DNA of 57,929 nucleotides from Planobispora rosea (GTDB lineage: Bacteria; Actinomycetota; Actinomycetes; Streptosporangiales; Streptosporangiaceae), in the NCBI RefSeq assembly GCF_014648175.1, contig NZ_BMQP01000052.1, positions 1 through 57,929 of the forward strand. Reading direction: 5' to 3'. A program made the position numbers and the translations under genes. The notes under the pieces are model-generated. The model was not told the DNA's origin and searched no databases. It saw only the letters and a program-made list of their open reading frames with translations. Of this stretch, positions 11,498 to 19,952 are shown piece by piece; positions within the stretch are counted from its first letter, which is position 1, and each line of letters starts with the position of its first letter.

Positions 11498-12568
11498 GTG
11501 AGCGCGCCCCTGCGCCACGGCTGGACCACGGGCGCGTGCGCGACGGCGGCGACCACCGCCGCCTACACCGCCCTGCTGACCGGCGACTTCCCCGACCCGG
11601 TGGAGATCGTCCTGCCGAAGGGGCAGCGCCCGGCGTTCGCGCTGGCGCGGGAGGGCCTCGCGGACGGTACGGCGACGGCCTCGGTGGTCAAGGACGCGGG
11701 CGACGATCCCGACGTGACGCACGGCGCGCTGATCTCCTCGACCGTACGGCACGGCGTCCCGGGCAGCGGCGTGGTGTTCGCCGCGGGACCCGGCGTCGGC
11801 ACGGTCACCAAGCCGGGCCTCCCGCTGGAGGTGGGCGAGCCGGCGATCAACCCGGTGCCCCGGCGGATGATGCGCGAGCACGTCGCCGAGGTGGCCGCCC
11901 GGCACGGCGGGACCGGCGACGTGGTCGTGGAGATCTCCGTGGAGCACGGCGAGGAGCTGGCCGGCAGGACGTGGAACCCGAGGCTGGGCATCCTGGGCGG
12001 CCTGTCCATCCTCGGCACGACCGGCATCGTCGTGCCGTACTCGTGTTCGGCCTGGATCGACAGCATCCGGCGGGGGATCGACGTGGCCCGCGCGGCGGGG
12101 TACGCGCACGTCGCGGGCTGCACCGGGAGCACCTCCGAGCGGGTCGCCGCCGAGCTGTACGGCCTGCCGGAGGACGCCCTGCTCGACATGGGCGACTTCG
12201 CCGGGGCCGTGCTGAAGTACCTGCGCAGGCATCCCGTTCCCCGGCTGACGATCGCCGGCGGCATCGGCAAGCTCTCCAAGCTCGCCGACGGGCATCTCGA
12301 CCTGCACTCGGGCCGTTCCCAGGTCAACCCGGACCTGCTGGCCGGGCTCGCCCGCGCGGCGGGCGGGGACGACGCCCTGGCCGGGCGGGTCCGCGCCGCG
12401 AACACGGCCCTGCACGCGCTGCGCCTGTGCCAGGAGGCGGATCTCCCCCTGGGGGACCTGGTCGCCGAGCGGGCCCGCCGTACCGCCGAGGCCGTGCTCC
12501 GCGAGGCGCCGGTCGCCGTCGACGTCGTGGTCGTCGACCGCGCGGGCGTGATCGTCGGCCGTGCCTGA
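11498..12568 (+). CDS. cbiD: Cobalt-precorrin-5B (C1)-methyltransferase CbiD
   Basis: CbiD adds the C1 methyl group. The 356-aa protein starts APLRHGWTTGACATAATTAA, the signature TTGACA segment of the family, and continues with VVKDAGDDPDVTHGALI, VTKPGLPLEVGEPAINPVPR and SILGTTGIVVPYS. CbiD belongs to the oxygen-independent route, yet it lies among CobG, CobK, CobL and CobN of the oxygen-dependent route. It presumably replaces CobF, which is absent here, and this chimeric set recurs in some actinobacteria as far as I recall. The GTG start is modestly supported. The stop codon is the first base of a short tandem repeat. Confidence 0.93.
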   Translation: MSAPLRHGWTTGACATAATTAAYTALLTGDFPDPVEIVLPKGQRPAFALAREGLADGTATASVVKDAGDDPDVTHGALISSTVRHGVPGSGVVFAAGPGVGTVTKPGLPLEVGEPAINPVPRRMMREHVAEVAARHGGTGDVVVEISVEHGEELAGRTWNPRLGILGGLSILGTTGIVVPYSCSAWIDSIRRGIDVARAAGYAHVAGCTGSTSERVAAELYGLPEDALLDMGDFAGAVLKYLRRHPVPRLTIAGGIGKLSKLADGHLDLHSGRSQVNPDLLAGLARAAGGDDALAGRVRAANTALHALRLCQEADLPLGDLVAERARRTAEAVLREAPVAVDVVVVDRAGVIVGRA

Positions 12569-12626
12569 GCGCACGGGATCCTGAGCGCGCGGGATCCTGA
12601 GCGCGCGGGATCCTGAGCGCGCGGGA
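12566..12626. repeat. 16-bp tandem repeat beginning at the cbiD stop codon
   Basis: Four consecutive copies of TGAGCGCGCGGGATCC occur; the first differs by one base (GCAC), the fourth is cut after 13 bases. The first TGA is the cbiD stop. The unit is not a multiple of three and no frame reads through. It looks like slipped-strand duplication seeded on the gene end. Confidence 0.9.
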
Positions 12627-12692
12627 CGGTTCCATTGAGCCGGGCGGACCCGTGCGTCCCCTGTGGAAGGACCGGGCCGGGGAAACGGCTGT

Positions 12693-13400
12693 TCAGCCGC
12701 GGGGCACCGGGGCGGCGAGCGAGAGCACGGCGCTGAGTGCGGCGGCGCCGTCGAGGAGGGCTCTGGAACGGGCCGCGATGCCGGCCTCTCTGGCGGCCAG
12801 CGCGGAGGCGGCCTCCTCCAGCCGGCGGGCGCGCCGCAGCTCCGGCATGAGCGCCCGGAGGGGTTCGATGCGGTAGCCCGCCTTGCGCAGCTGGTGGACG
12901 ATCCGTGCGTCCCGTACCTGGGCCGGCGTGTACCGCCGCGCTCCCCGCCCGGAGTCGCGGTCGGGGACGACCAGCCCTTCCGCGTCCCAGTGCCGCAACG
13001 TCGAGGGCCGCACGCCGAGGGCGGCGGCGAGCTCGGAGACGCTCATCGAGTCCGAGGGGCGTACGTCGTCGATCGGTTCACCGGAGATCGCCTGGGCGGC
13101 CTCCCTGGCCTGCCTCAGTTCCGCGCGTTCCGTGTGGAGCCGGGCGTGCGCCGCGTCGAGAAGGGCCAGCATCCGCGAGGCGGGGGGCCGGTGGGCGGCC
13201 CGGACGATCGTCTTGGCCTCGACCGGGCCGATGCCCGCCGCGAGGGCCCGGTAGGCCAGCGCGGACTGCAGATGGATCTCTCCGTAGACCCGGTAGCCCG
13301 AGGCGGTGCGCGTCGCCGGCGGCAGCACACCGTCGCGCTCCAGATTGCGCACCTGCTGCACGGAGTATCCGGCACGCCGCGCGACGTCGACCGTTCGCAT
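12693..13400 (-). CDS. Transcriptional regulator with two MerR-type DNA-binding domains
   Basis: This 235-aa protein carries a MerR winged helix at each end of a helical middle. The first (residues 1-70) reads MRTVDVARRAGYSVQQVRNL, with wing GYRVYGEIHLQSALAYRAL. The second (about 119-185) reads MSVSELAAALGVRPSTLRHW, with wing RRYTPAQVRDARIVHQL. Usual MerR proteins have one such domain plus a C-terminal effector domain and dimerise; here duplication may let a single chain occupy both half-sites. No cysteine-rich metal site is visible. The ATG at 13400 has GAGGGAT just upstream. It is divergent from the DUF6194 gene, its most likely target apart from itself. Confidence 0.85.
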   Translation of the reverse strand: MRTVDVARRAGYSVQQVRNLERDGVLPPATRTASGYRVYGEIHLQSALAYRALAAGIGPVEAKTIVRAAHRPPASRMLALLDAAHARLHTERAELRQAREAAQAISGEPIDDVRPSDSMSVSELAAALGVRPSTLRHWDAEGLVVPDRDSGRGARRYTPAQVRDARIVHQLRKAGYRIEPLRALMPELRRARRLEEAASALAAREAGIAARSRALLDGAAALSAVLSLAAPVPRG

Positions 13401-13486
13401 ATCCCTCGATTTGAGACCTGACGCCCTGGAGTCCCTGAAGATCAGCCACGAAGCCTCCACGAGGACTTTAATGCGACGCTGGAGCC

Positions 13487-14017
<531 letters not shown>

Positions 14018-14046
14018 GGCCGCGGGGCGCGGAAGGCGTGTGCGCG

Positions 14047-14358
14047 TCAGGAGAGCGGGCGTACGTCCATGCCGTAGCTCAGGCGGTCGATCCACCACGG
14101 TCCGCAGCTCGCCACGCTCCACTGGCCGCTGTTGGCCGCCACCCAGCCGCCGTCCCTGCGGCCGTTGACGCACTGGACCCACGCACGGAACTCGTAGGCG
14201 GGGCCGCTGGTCGCGCATCGGGCGGAGAAGGAGTTCTGGCCCAGGGCGTAGTCGCAGTCACCGGCCCCTGCCGACGCCGGGCTCAGCACACCCGACCCGA
14301 CGGTGACGGCTCCCGCCGCGAGCACGGTCGCGGCGAGCAAGCGCAGGGTTCTTCTCAT
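14047..14358 (-). CDS. Small secreted four-cysteine protein, unknown function
   Basis: The 103-aa precursor has a textbook Sec signal peptide: MRR, hydrophobic LLAATVLAAGAVTVGSGV, and a likely AxA cleavage after SPASA. The mature part, about 73 residues, has four cysteines (DCDY, ARCATSG, QCVNG, ASCGPWW) that could make two disulfides, and many Trp/Tyr/Gly residues (EFRAWVQC, GQWSV, GPWWIDRLSYGM), a composition seen in secreted binding or inhibitor proteins. GAGGAGAGAT precedes the ATG at ideal spacing. About 95 bp upstream lies a 17-bp palindrome identical to the operator of the sugar operon at 30.6 kb, suggesting shared regulation by that ROK protein and perhaps a role on chitin/chitosan or the cell wall. 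No known family is recognised. Confidence 0.8.
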   Translation of the reverse strand: MRRTLRLLAATVLAAGAVTVGSGVLSPASAGAGDCDYALGQNSFSARCATSGPAYEFRAWVQCVNGRRDGGWVAANSGQWSVASCGPWWIDRLSYGMDVRPLS

Positions 14359-14450
14359 ATCTCTCCTCGTACTGGTGACGGATGGCCGTTTCACGTTCCG
14401 TACGCCCCGGTTCGCGCCTCGAACGCGGGGAGGTTCAACAGAGATAATTC

Positions 14451-14467
14451 TTAGGAAACTTTCCTAA
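14451..14467 (-). promoter_or_regulatory. 17-bp palindromic operator upstream of the secreted-protein gene
   Basis: On the minus strand the site reads TTAGGAAAGTTTCCTAA, a perfect palindrome about an odd centre, followed by AT-rich GAATTATCT that could hold a -10 element. It is identical in all 17 positions to the site at 30643-30659 in front of the ROK regulator. From memory it matches the operator type described for CsnR, a ROK repressor of chitosanase genes in Streptomyces. Confidence 0.75.
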
Positions 14468-14573
14468 ACGGAAGATACGCGCCCCCGGGAGCGCGTCAAC
14501 CCCGCGCGAGCTGTGCACCGGTCTGGGCATCCCCCAGGCGGAGCCGCAGAGGACCGCGTGACCGGAGGCGTCC

Positions 14574-15317
14574 TCACGCTCGGCAGCGGGCGGCGGAGTA
14601 GAGGTGGCTGTCGGGGAACTCCGCGGCGGTCAGGACGCGGCCGACGACGATCACCGCGGTACGGACGATCCCGGCGGCGCGGACCTGGTCCGCGATGTCG
14701 GCGAGGGTGCCGCGCAGGACGACCTCGTCGTCGCGGCTGGCCCTGGCCACCACGGCCACCGGGCAGTCGGCGCCGTAGTTGGGCACCAGCTCCCGGGCGA
14801 CCTCCTCGATGCGCTGCACGGCCAGGTGGAGCACCATCGTGGCCCGGCTCCTGCCGAGAGTGTCCAGGTCCTCGCCCTCGGGCATGGGGGTGGCCCGTAC
14901 GGAGGTCCGGGTCAGCACGACGGTCTGGCCCACCCCGGGCACGGTCAGCTCGCGTTTGAGCGAGGCCGCCGCGGCGGCGAACGCGGGCACGCCCGGGATC
15001 ACCTCGTACGGCACCGCGGCCGCGTCGAGCCGCCGCATCTGCTCCGCCACCGCGCTGAACACCGACGGGTCGCCGGAGTGCAGCCGGGCCACGTCGTGCC
15101 CGGCCGCGTGGGCGTCGAGCATCTCCGCCACGATCTCGTCCAGCGCCATCCGCGCGGTGTCCACCAGACGTGCGCCGGGCGGGCAGTCCTTCAGCAGCTC
15201 GGCGGGGACCAGCGACCCCGCGTACAGGCACACGGGCGAGGTCCGCAACGCCCGCAGGCCCCGCACGGTGATCAGGTCCGCGGCGCCCGGCCCCGCCCCG
15301 ATGAACCGGACCGTCAT
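14574..15317 (-). CDS. cobM: Precorrin-4 C11-methyltransferase CobM
   Basis: CobM transfers a methyl group from SAM to C11 of precorrin-4. The 247-aa single-domain tetrapyrrole methylase begins TVRFIGAGPGAADLITVRG, has the LHSGDPSVFSAVAEQMRRLD loop and EVIPGVPAFAAAAASL, all collinear with CobM/CbiF. It lies downstream of cobL on the same strand with a 73-bp gap, so it is probably cotranscribed with the PPOX-cobL pair. The roughly 215 bp on its 3' side hold the operator of the next gene. Confidence 0.95.
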   Translation of the reverse strand: MTVRFIGAGPGAADLITVRGLRALRTSPVCLYAGSLVPAELLKDCPPGARLVDTARMALDEIVAEMLDAHAAGHDVARLHSGDPSVFSAVAEQMRRLDAAAVPYEVIPGVPAFAAAAASLKRELTVPGVGQTVVLTRTSVRATPMPEGEDLDTLGRSRATMVLHLAVQRIEEVARELVPNYGADCPVAVVARASRDDEVVLRGTLADIADQVRAAGIVRTAVIVVGRVLTAAEFPDSHLYSAARCRA

Positions 15318-15390
15318 CGCCCGTCCTCCCCCGGCGTGCCCCGCCGGATCTCTTCCATCGCCGTCACCGGGAAAATCCGTGCCCGCACGG

Positions 15391-16626
15391 TCACCGGCCC
15401 TCCTCCGGTTTGACCACCGACCAGATCGTCACGGGCATCAGCGGCCTCCAGCCGGTGAAGCCGCCCACCGGGGACGCCCGGCTGACCGCCAACCGGACCA
15501 GGTCGCCGCCGAGCCGGCCGTACCAGGAGGCCAGGACCGCCTCGGATTCGACGGTCACCGCGTTGGCCACCAGGCGCCCGCCCGGCCGCAGCGCCTCCCA
15601 GCATGCCTCCACCACTCCGGGCGCGGTCACCCCGCCGCCGACGAAGACGGCGTCGGGCCGCGGGAGACCGGCGAGCGCGGCCGGGGCGGGACCGTTGACC
15701 ACGCTCAGTTCGGGGACCCCGAGCCCGGCGGCGTTGCGGGCGGCCCGGGCGGCGCGGTCGGGGTCGCGTTCCACGGCGACGGCCCGGTTGGCCCGGTGGC
15801 CGCGCATCCACTCGACGGCGACGCTCCCCGCCCCGGCTCCGACGTCCCACAGCAGTTCACCGGGGACGGGCGCGAGCCGGGCCAGGGTCACCGCGCGCAC
15901 CTCGGCCTTGGTGAGCTGCCCGTCGTGCTCGAACGCCGCGTCCGGCAGGCCGGGGACGCACGGCAACGGCACCGTCCCGGGGTCGGCCCGGCACTCCACG
16001 GCCACGATGTTCAGGTCCTGGGTCGCCGGCAGGTCCCAGCCGCCCGCCACCCCGGTGATCACGCGCTCCTCGGGGCCGCCGAGCCGTTCCAGGACGGTGA
16101 TCGGGCTGCCGCCGTACCCGCGGGCGGCGAGCAGGACGGCGACCCGGGCGGCGGAGGTGCCGTCGGCGCCGAGGACCAGCACCCGGCGGCCCTCGTGGAT
16201 CACGGAGTTCAGCGCCTCGACCGGCCGCGTCACGAGGCTGACGACCTCGACCTGGTCGACGGCCCAGCCGAGCCGGGCGCAGGCCAGCGAGACCGACGAC
16301 GGGTGCGGCAGCACCCGGACCCGGCCCGGGCCCAGCAGGCGGACCAGCGTCGTGCCGATTCCGTGGAACATGGGGTCGCCGCTGGCCAGCACGCAGATCC
16401 GGCGGCCCCGGTGGGCCTCCAGCAGGCCGGGCAGCTCCGGCAGGAGCGGCGAGGGCCACACCACCCGCTCGGCGGTGGGCTCGGGGACCAGGGCGAGCTG
16501 CCGGGCGCTGCCCATGAGGACCTCGGCGGCGTGCAGTTCCCGGCGAGCGGTCTGCGACAGACCGGACCAGCCGTCGGCGCCGATGCCGACGACGGCGACC
16601 GCGTCGGCGGGCCTCAGGTCAGACAT
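15391..16626 (-). CDS. cobL: Precorrin-6Y C5,15-methyltransferase (decarboxylating) CobL
   Basis: This 411-aa bifunctional enzyme methylates C5 and C15 and removes the C12 acetate carboxylate. The N-terminal CbiE-like half includes AVAVVGIGADGWSGLSQTAR and VLASGDPMFHGIGTTLVRLL. The C-terminal CbiT-like half contains the SAM motif LLWDVGAGAGSVAVEWMRG and DAVFVGGGVTAPGVVEACWE. The ATG overlaps the last eight bases of the upstream PPOX gene, so its translation is coupled to that gene. Full length, no anomalies. Confidence 0.95.
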   Translation of the reverse strand: MSDLRPADAVAVVGIGADGWSGLSQTARRELHAAEVLMGSARQLALVPEPTAERVVWPSPLLPELPGLLEAHRGRRICVLASGDPMFHGIGTTLVRLLGPGRVRVLPHPSSVSLACARLGWAVDQVEVVSLVTRPVEALNSVIHEGRRVLVLGADGTSAARVAVLLAARGYGGSPITVLERLGGPEERVITGVAGGWDLPATQDLNIVAVECRADPGTVPLPCVPGLPDAAFEHDGQLTKAEVRAVTLARLAPVPGELLWDVGAGAGSVAVEWMRGHRANRAVAVERDPDRAARAARNAAGLGVPELSVVNGPAPAALAGLPRPDAVFVGGGVTAPGVVEACWEALRPGGRLVANAVTVESEAVLASWYGRLGGDLVRLAVSRASPVGGFTGWRPLMPVTIWSVVKPEEGR

Positions 16627-17038
16627 TGCCCATCACCCGGGTGACCTGGATCTCGATCACGACGCGGGACGGGTTCTCCCGGGGCGGCTTGTAGCGCTCG
16701 GCGTAGCGGCGCTCGGCGTCGGCGACCGAGGCGCGGTCCGAGCGGATCACCGCGCGTCCCTCCAGCGTCGACCAGCGCCGCCCGTCCACCTGACAGACCG
16801 CGACCACCGCGCCCTCCGGATCCGCCTCGTTCGCCGCCAGGACGTTGCGGACCTTGCGGGACCCGCCCGAGGAGATCACCCGGGCCGTGGCGGTGGCCGC
16901 GTCCAGGGTCACCCCCACCGGGACGACGTGCGGGGTGCCGTCGCTCCGGATGGTGGTGAGCGTGCACAGGTGGCGCTCCCGCCAGAAGGCGTGGAACCCG
17001 TCCCCGAGATCCTTCAAGATCTGGCGATCCTTCAACAC
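16619..17038 (-). CDS. PPOX/F420-binding (FDOR-B) protein resembling Rv2074 biliverdin reductase
   Basis: A 139-aa split-barrel flavin/deazaflavin-binding protein. ERHLCTLTTIRSDGTPHVVP, ARVISSGGSRKVRN, QVDGRRWSTLEGRAVI and RRYAERYKPPRENPSRVVIE align by eye with the sequence I remember for mycobacterial Rv2074, reported as an F420H2-dependent biliverdin reductase and also located next to cobL. Here the stop codon is inside the start of cobL (8-bp overlap), which makes shared expression near certain. The GTG start follows GGAGGGG. An activity on tetrapyrrole or corrin intermediates is therefore plausible, but the substrate is inference. Confidence 0.85.
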   Translation of the reverse strand: MLKDRQILKDLGDGFHAFWRERHLCTLTTIRSDGTPHVVPVGVTLDAATATARVISSGGSRKVRNVLAANEADPEGAVVAVCQVDGRRWSTLEGRAVIRSDRASVADAERRYAERYKPPRENPSRVVIEIQVTRVMGNV

Positions 17039-17111
17039 CCAGCCCCTCCGTCGTCACGGTCCAGGGCGACATGCTAGTCCCCGCGGTGATCTCCCTTCCC
17101 CCGCCGGGTCC

Positions 17112-17510
17112 TCAGCCGCCCGGACTGAAGATCACCTTGTCCGGGGTCACCCGGACCGTGATGCGCTGCTCGCCGGGCTGGCGGTAGGGGTAGGTGTCCA
17201 CGCCGAGATACTTGTTCGCCAGCCCGTCGATGACCCGGTCGGCGCCCTCCAGTTCGAGCCGTGCGACGCCGGAGACGCTCACCAGGTGGAAGGCGTCCTC
17301 CGGGTCCAGGACGCTCACCGAGACCTGCGGATTGGCGCGCAGGTGCTTCTCCTTGGCCCGGCCGACGGCCGTGTTGAAGACGACGTCGTCTCCGTCCACG
17401 TCCACCCAGACCACGGTGCTGTGCAGGGAGCCGTCCGGGCGCACGGTGGTCGCCCAGCCGTGCACCGGCCGCCGGAGCAGCTGTTTGGCATCGTCGGTCA
17501 GTTTTTCCAT
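17112..17510 (-). CDS. PPOX-class F420-dependent oxidoreductase
   Basis: A second, unrelated-looking split-barrel protein of 132 aa. Features are GWATTVRPDGSLHSTVVWVD, VVFNTAVGRAKEKHLRANP, VSVLDPEDAFHLVSVSG and a C-terminal VRVTPDKVIFSPGG, typical of the F420-dependent PPOX family (TIGR03618 type). The ATG at 17510 has GGAGG upstream. It sits 74 bp upstream of the Rv2074-like gene on the same strand and could share a transcript with it and cobL/cobM. The substrate is unknown; family members reduce diverse quinones, biliverdin or aflatoxins. Confidence 0.85.
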   Translation of the reverse strand: MEKLTDDAKQLLRRPVHGWATTVRPDGSLHSTVVWVDVDGDDVVFNTAVGRAKEKHLRANPQVSVSVLDPEDAFHLVSVSGVARLELEGADRVIDGLANKYLGVDTYPYRQPGEQRITVRVTPDKVIFSPGG

Positions 17511-17726
17511 GGGAACCTCCCCGATCAGCGATATGTCCGCCGAACGATCGAACATCGCGGAGCGGCGTTCTCCCGGATCCGCCACACGTTCCCGCCGTCC
17601 GCATTCCCATTTCCCGGCCCGTCGTTTACGAGCCCGGCCGGGGCCCCGCACACCCCCCCACGTCCCTCGCGCACGATCGCGAGTCCCGCCCCTCATGTGT
17701 CCCTTCTCCGTGGGTAGGAGGTGCCG

Positions 17727-18728
17727 GTGACCGAACTGCGCCAGAGTGATCCCGCCGAGCCCGGAATCATCCGCCGCCGCAGAGGGCGGGGGTTCAGCTA
17801 CCACCATCCGGACGGGCGGCAGGTCCGCGACCGCCGCACCCTCGACCGGATCAAGGCGCTGGCGCTCCCGCCGGCCTGGACCGACGTGTGGATCTGCCGC
17901 GCGCCGAACGGGCACATCCAGGCGGTCGGCACCGACACGGCCGGTCGGCGGCAGTACCGCTATCACGACGTCTGGCGCGAGGAGCAGGACCGGATCAAGT
18001 TCGACCGGGTGCTGGAGATGGCCGAGCGGCTGCCCGCGTTCCGCAAGCGCGTCGCCGAGCACCTGGAGCAGCCGGAGCTGACGCGCGAGCGGGTGCTCGC
18101 CGCGGCGGCCCGGATGCTCGACATCGGTTTCTTCCGGGTGGGCGGCGAGTCCTATGACTCGTTCGGGCTGGCCACGCTGCGGATGGAGCACGTCACCTGC
18201 GCGGCGGGCCGCGTCGTCTGCTCCTATCCGGCCAAGGGCGGCAAGCACCGCAAGGTGGAGATCATCGATCCGGACGTGTGCGCGGTGGTCACCTCCCTGC
18301 ACCGGACCGGCCAGGAGGGGGAACTGCTGCGCTACGAGAACGGCTCCGGGTGGACGGACGTGCGCAGCGACGACATCAACGCCTACCTGCGCGAGACGTT
18401 CGAGTGCGAGGTCTCGGCGAAGGACTTCCGTACCTGGCACGGGACCGTGCTGGCCGCGGTGGGCCTGGCGGTCTCCTCCCCCGTGCGCTCCAGGAACGGC
18501 AGGCGGCGCGCGGTGGCCAGGGTGATGAAGGAGGTGGCCGGCTATCTGGGCAACACCCCCGCCGTCGCCCGCGCCTCCTATGTGGACCCCCGGATCGTGG
18601 AGGCCTACGAGAAGGGGCGGACCGTCGCGCGGGCGCTCACCCGGCTCGGCGCCGACGCGGAGTTCGGCCAGCTGGCCACCCGGGGCGACGTGGAACGGGC
18701 GGTCATCGCCCTGCTGCGCCGGTCGTGA
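17727..18728 (+). CDS. DNA topoisomerase IB
   Basis: A 333-aa eukaryote/poxvirus-like type IB topoisomerase, which relaxes supercoils through a 3'-phosphotyrosyl intermediate without ATP. N-terminal domain: GFSYHHPDGRQVRDRRTLDRI and WTDVWICRAPNGHIQAVGTD. Catalytic domain: RVGGESYDSFGLATL, KGGKHRKVEIIDP, FRTWHGTVLAAV (the conserved Arg and His), and NTPAVARASYVDPRIVEAY with the nucleophilic tyrosine. I use the second GTG because GGAGG sits six bases before it, whereas the first GTG directly abuts the ribosome site. Isolated chromosomal copies are common in actinobacteria. Confidence 0.93.
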   Translation: MTELRQSDPAEPGIIRRRRGRGFSYHHPDGRQVRDRRTLDRIKALALPPAWTDVWICRAPNGHIQAVGTDTAGRRQYRYHDVWREEQDRIKFDRVLEMAERLPAFRKRVAEHLEQPELTRERVLAAAARMLDIGFFRVGGESYDSFGLATLRMEHVTCAAGRVVCSYPAKGGKHRKVEIIDPDVCAVVTSLHRTGQEGELLRYENGSGWTDVRSDDINAYLRETFECEVSAKDFRTWHGTVLAAVGLAVSSPVRSRNGRRRAVARVMKEVAGYLGNTPAVARASYVDPRIVEAYEKGRTVARALTRLGADAEFGQLATRGDVERAVIALLRRS

Positions 18729-18916
18729 CCCACCGGTTCCCCACCGGTCCCCGTCATGAAACGCCGAGGCTTCCAGCAACGACGATCATGTTTTCCCCGC
18801 CCCGATTTTGCCGATTTTTCTATCCCCAAATCGTATGAACCCGACAGGCAGGGGCATCCGAATGAGCAGTTGGGCCGACGGTGGTCGGGTTTTCCCCACG
18901 ACTCATTGGATTCACC

Positions 18917-19195
18917 ATGCCTTCTCACGCTGACATTTCTTTCATCACTCACTGGTCTCGCCGGGCCGCCTGCCTCAGCGAGGATCCGGAGCTGTTCTTT
19001 CCCATTTCGCCCCAGGGTCCGGGGCAGATCCAGCACGAGCACGCCAAGGCCGTGTGCCGCCGCTGCCCGGTGCGGGCCCAATGCCTGGACTACGCCATCA
19101 ACACCCACCAGGCGCACGGGGTCTGGGGCGGCACCAGTCCCGATGAGCGCGCCGCGGCGGCCCTGGCGAGGACCCGTCAGAGAACGGGCACCTGA
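18917..19195 (+). CDS. WhiB-family iron-sulfur transcriptional regulator
   Basis: A 92-aa Wbl protein. The four cluster-ligating cysteines are RRAACLSEDP and CRRCPVRAQC, followed by the G(V/I)WGG turn HGVWGGTSPDERA and a short basic tail. Such proteins bind a [4Fe-4S] cluster and usually act through sigma region 4. I chose the ATG before PSHADISFITHW; an ATG 12 codons upstream is also in frame and neither has a strong ribosome-binding site. The 188 bp upstream are relatively AT-rich and presumably hold the promoter. Confidence 0.9.
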   Translation: MPSHADISFITHWSRRAACLSEDPELFFPISPQGPGQIQHEHAKAVCRRCPVRAQCLDYAINTHQAHGVWGGTSPDERAAAALARTRQRTGT

Positions 19196-19203
19196 TCGAT
19201 CGC

Positions 19204-19238
19204 CGGGCCGGCGGGCGCCCGGCCGGGACGCCGGCCCG
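19204..19238. terminator. Probable bidirectional terminator between whiB-like and hotdog genes
   Basis: CGGGCCGGCG and CGCCGGCCCG form a 10-bp stem around a 15-base GC-rich loop that can itself fold. It lies exactly between two convergent gene ends. There is no T-run, as often in actinomycetes. Confidence 0.5.
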
Positions 19239-19244
19239 CCTGGT

Positions 19245-19952
19245 TCAGATCTCGATCCAGGTGGCGCGGCTCGCGGCGACCAGCCTGCCGTCCACCTCGT
19301 ACACCGCCCCGCTCGCGAAGAGCTTGCGCCGCTCCCGCCCTTCCCTGCGCGCCACGACCACGTAGGTCCTGCCGGGAACGACCCGCCGGTACGTCCGGGC
19401 CGTGAGCCTGCCCAGCAGAGCGACCCCGCCGGGCTCCAGATGCGCCCAGCCCGTGGGACAGTCGAGCGCCCCCCACACGTGGGTCAGCGGCATGCTCGCC
19501 GACCACTCGGCCAGTTCCGGATGGGCGAACCAGGGCGCGGCGACGGTGTCCGGCACACCGCCGACCGGTCCCGGATGGATCCGCATGCCGTCCCCGGGCT
19601 CACGGTCGCCGCAGACGAAGCAGGTGGGGAAGGGATGGCTCTCGGCGCCGAGGAACCTCCGCGCGGCCACGGTGGCCTGGTGGAGGGAGACGAACGGCGG
19701 GGGCGTCAGCTCGTCGTCCACCGGCCTGGCCTCGACGAGCGGCCTGTCGCCGTGGAACAGCGTGACGCGGCCGTTCTCCCGCTCGACCCGCAGTCCGGTG
19801 CCCAGCGGGGTCGGCGCCCGCAACGTCACCTCGACGGCGCCGCCGGCCGGAAGGTAGCTGGCCGCCAGGCCTGAGATCCATCCCCCGTTCGCCATCCCCT
19901 TCGGGCCGCAGTAGCGGTCCGGCACGCTGAACTCCTGCATGAGGGCCTTCAT
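19245..19952 (-). CDS. Hotdog-fold thioesterase-like protein
   Basis: A 235-aa protein of the double-hotdog (PaaI/acyl-CoA thioesterase-like) type: the N-terminal half has GPKGMANGGWISGLAASYL, resembling the central helix of the fold, and the C-terminal half has THVWGALDCPTGWAHLEP and LLGRLTARTYRRVVPGRTYV. A central CFVCGDREPGDGMRIHPG motif with two cysteines is shared by uncharacterised actinobacterial relatives. No substrate is known. The ATG start is the only good one. The gene is divergent from the glycerophosphodiesterase across 214 bp, in which I see no further gene. Confidence 0.65.
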   Translation of the reverse strand: MKALMQEFSVPDRYCGPKGMANGGWISGLAASYLPAGGAVEVTLRAPTPLGTGLRVERENGRVTLFHGDRPLVEARPVDDELTPPPFVSLHQATVAARRFLGAESHPFPTCFVCGDREPGDGMRIHPGPVGGVPDTVAAPWFAHPELAEWSASMPLTHVWGALDCPTGWAHLEPGGVALLGRLTARTYRRVVPGRTYVVVARREGRERRKLFASGAVYEVDGRLVAASRATWIEI

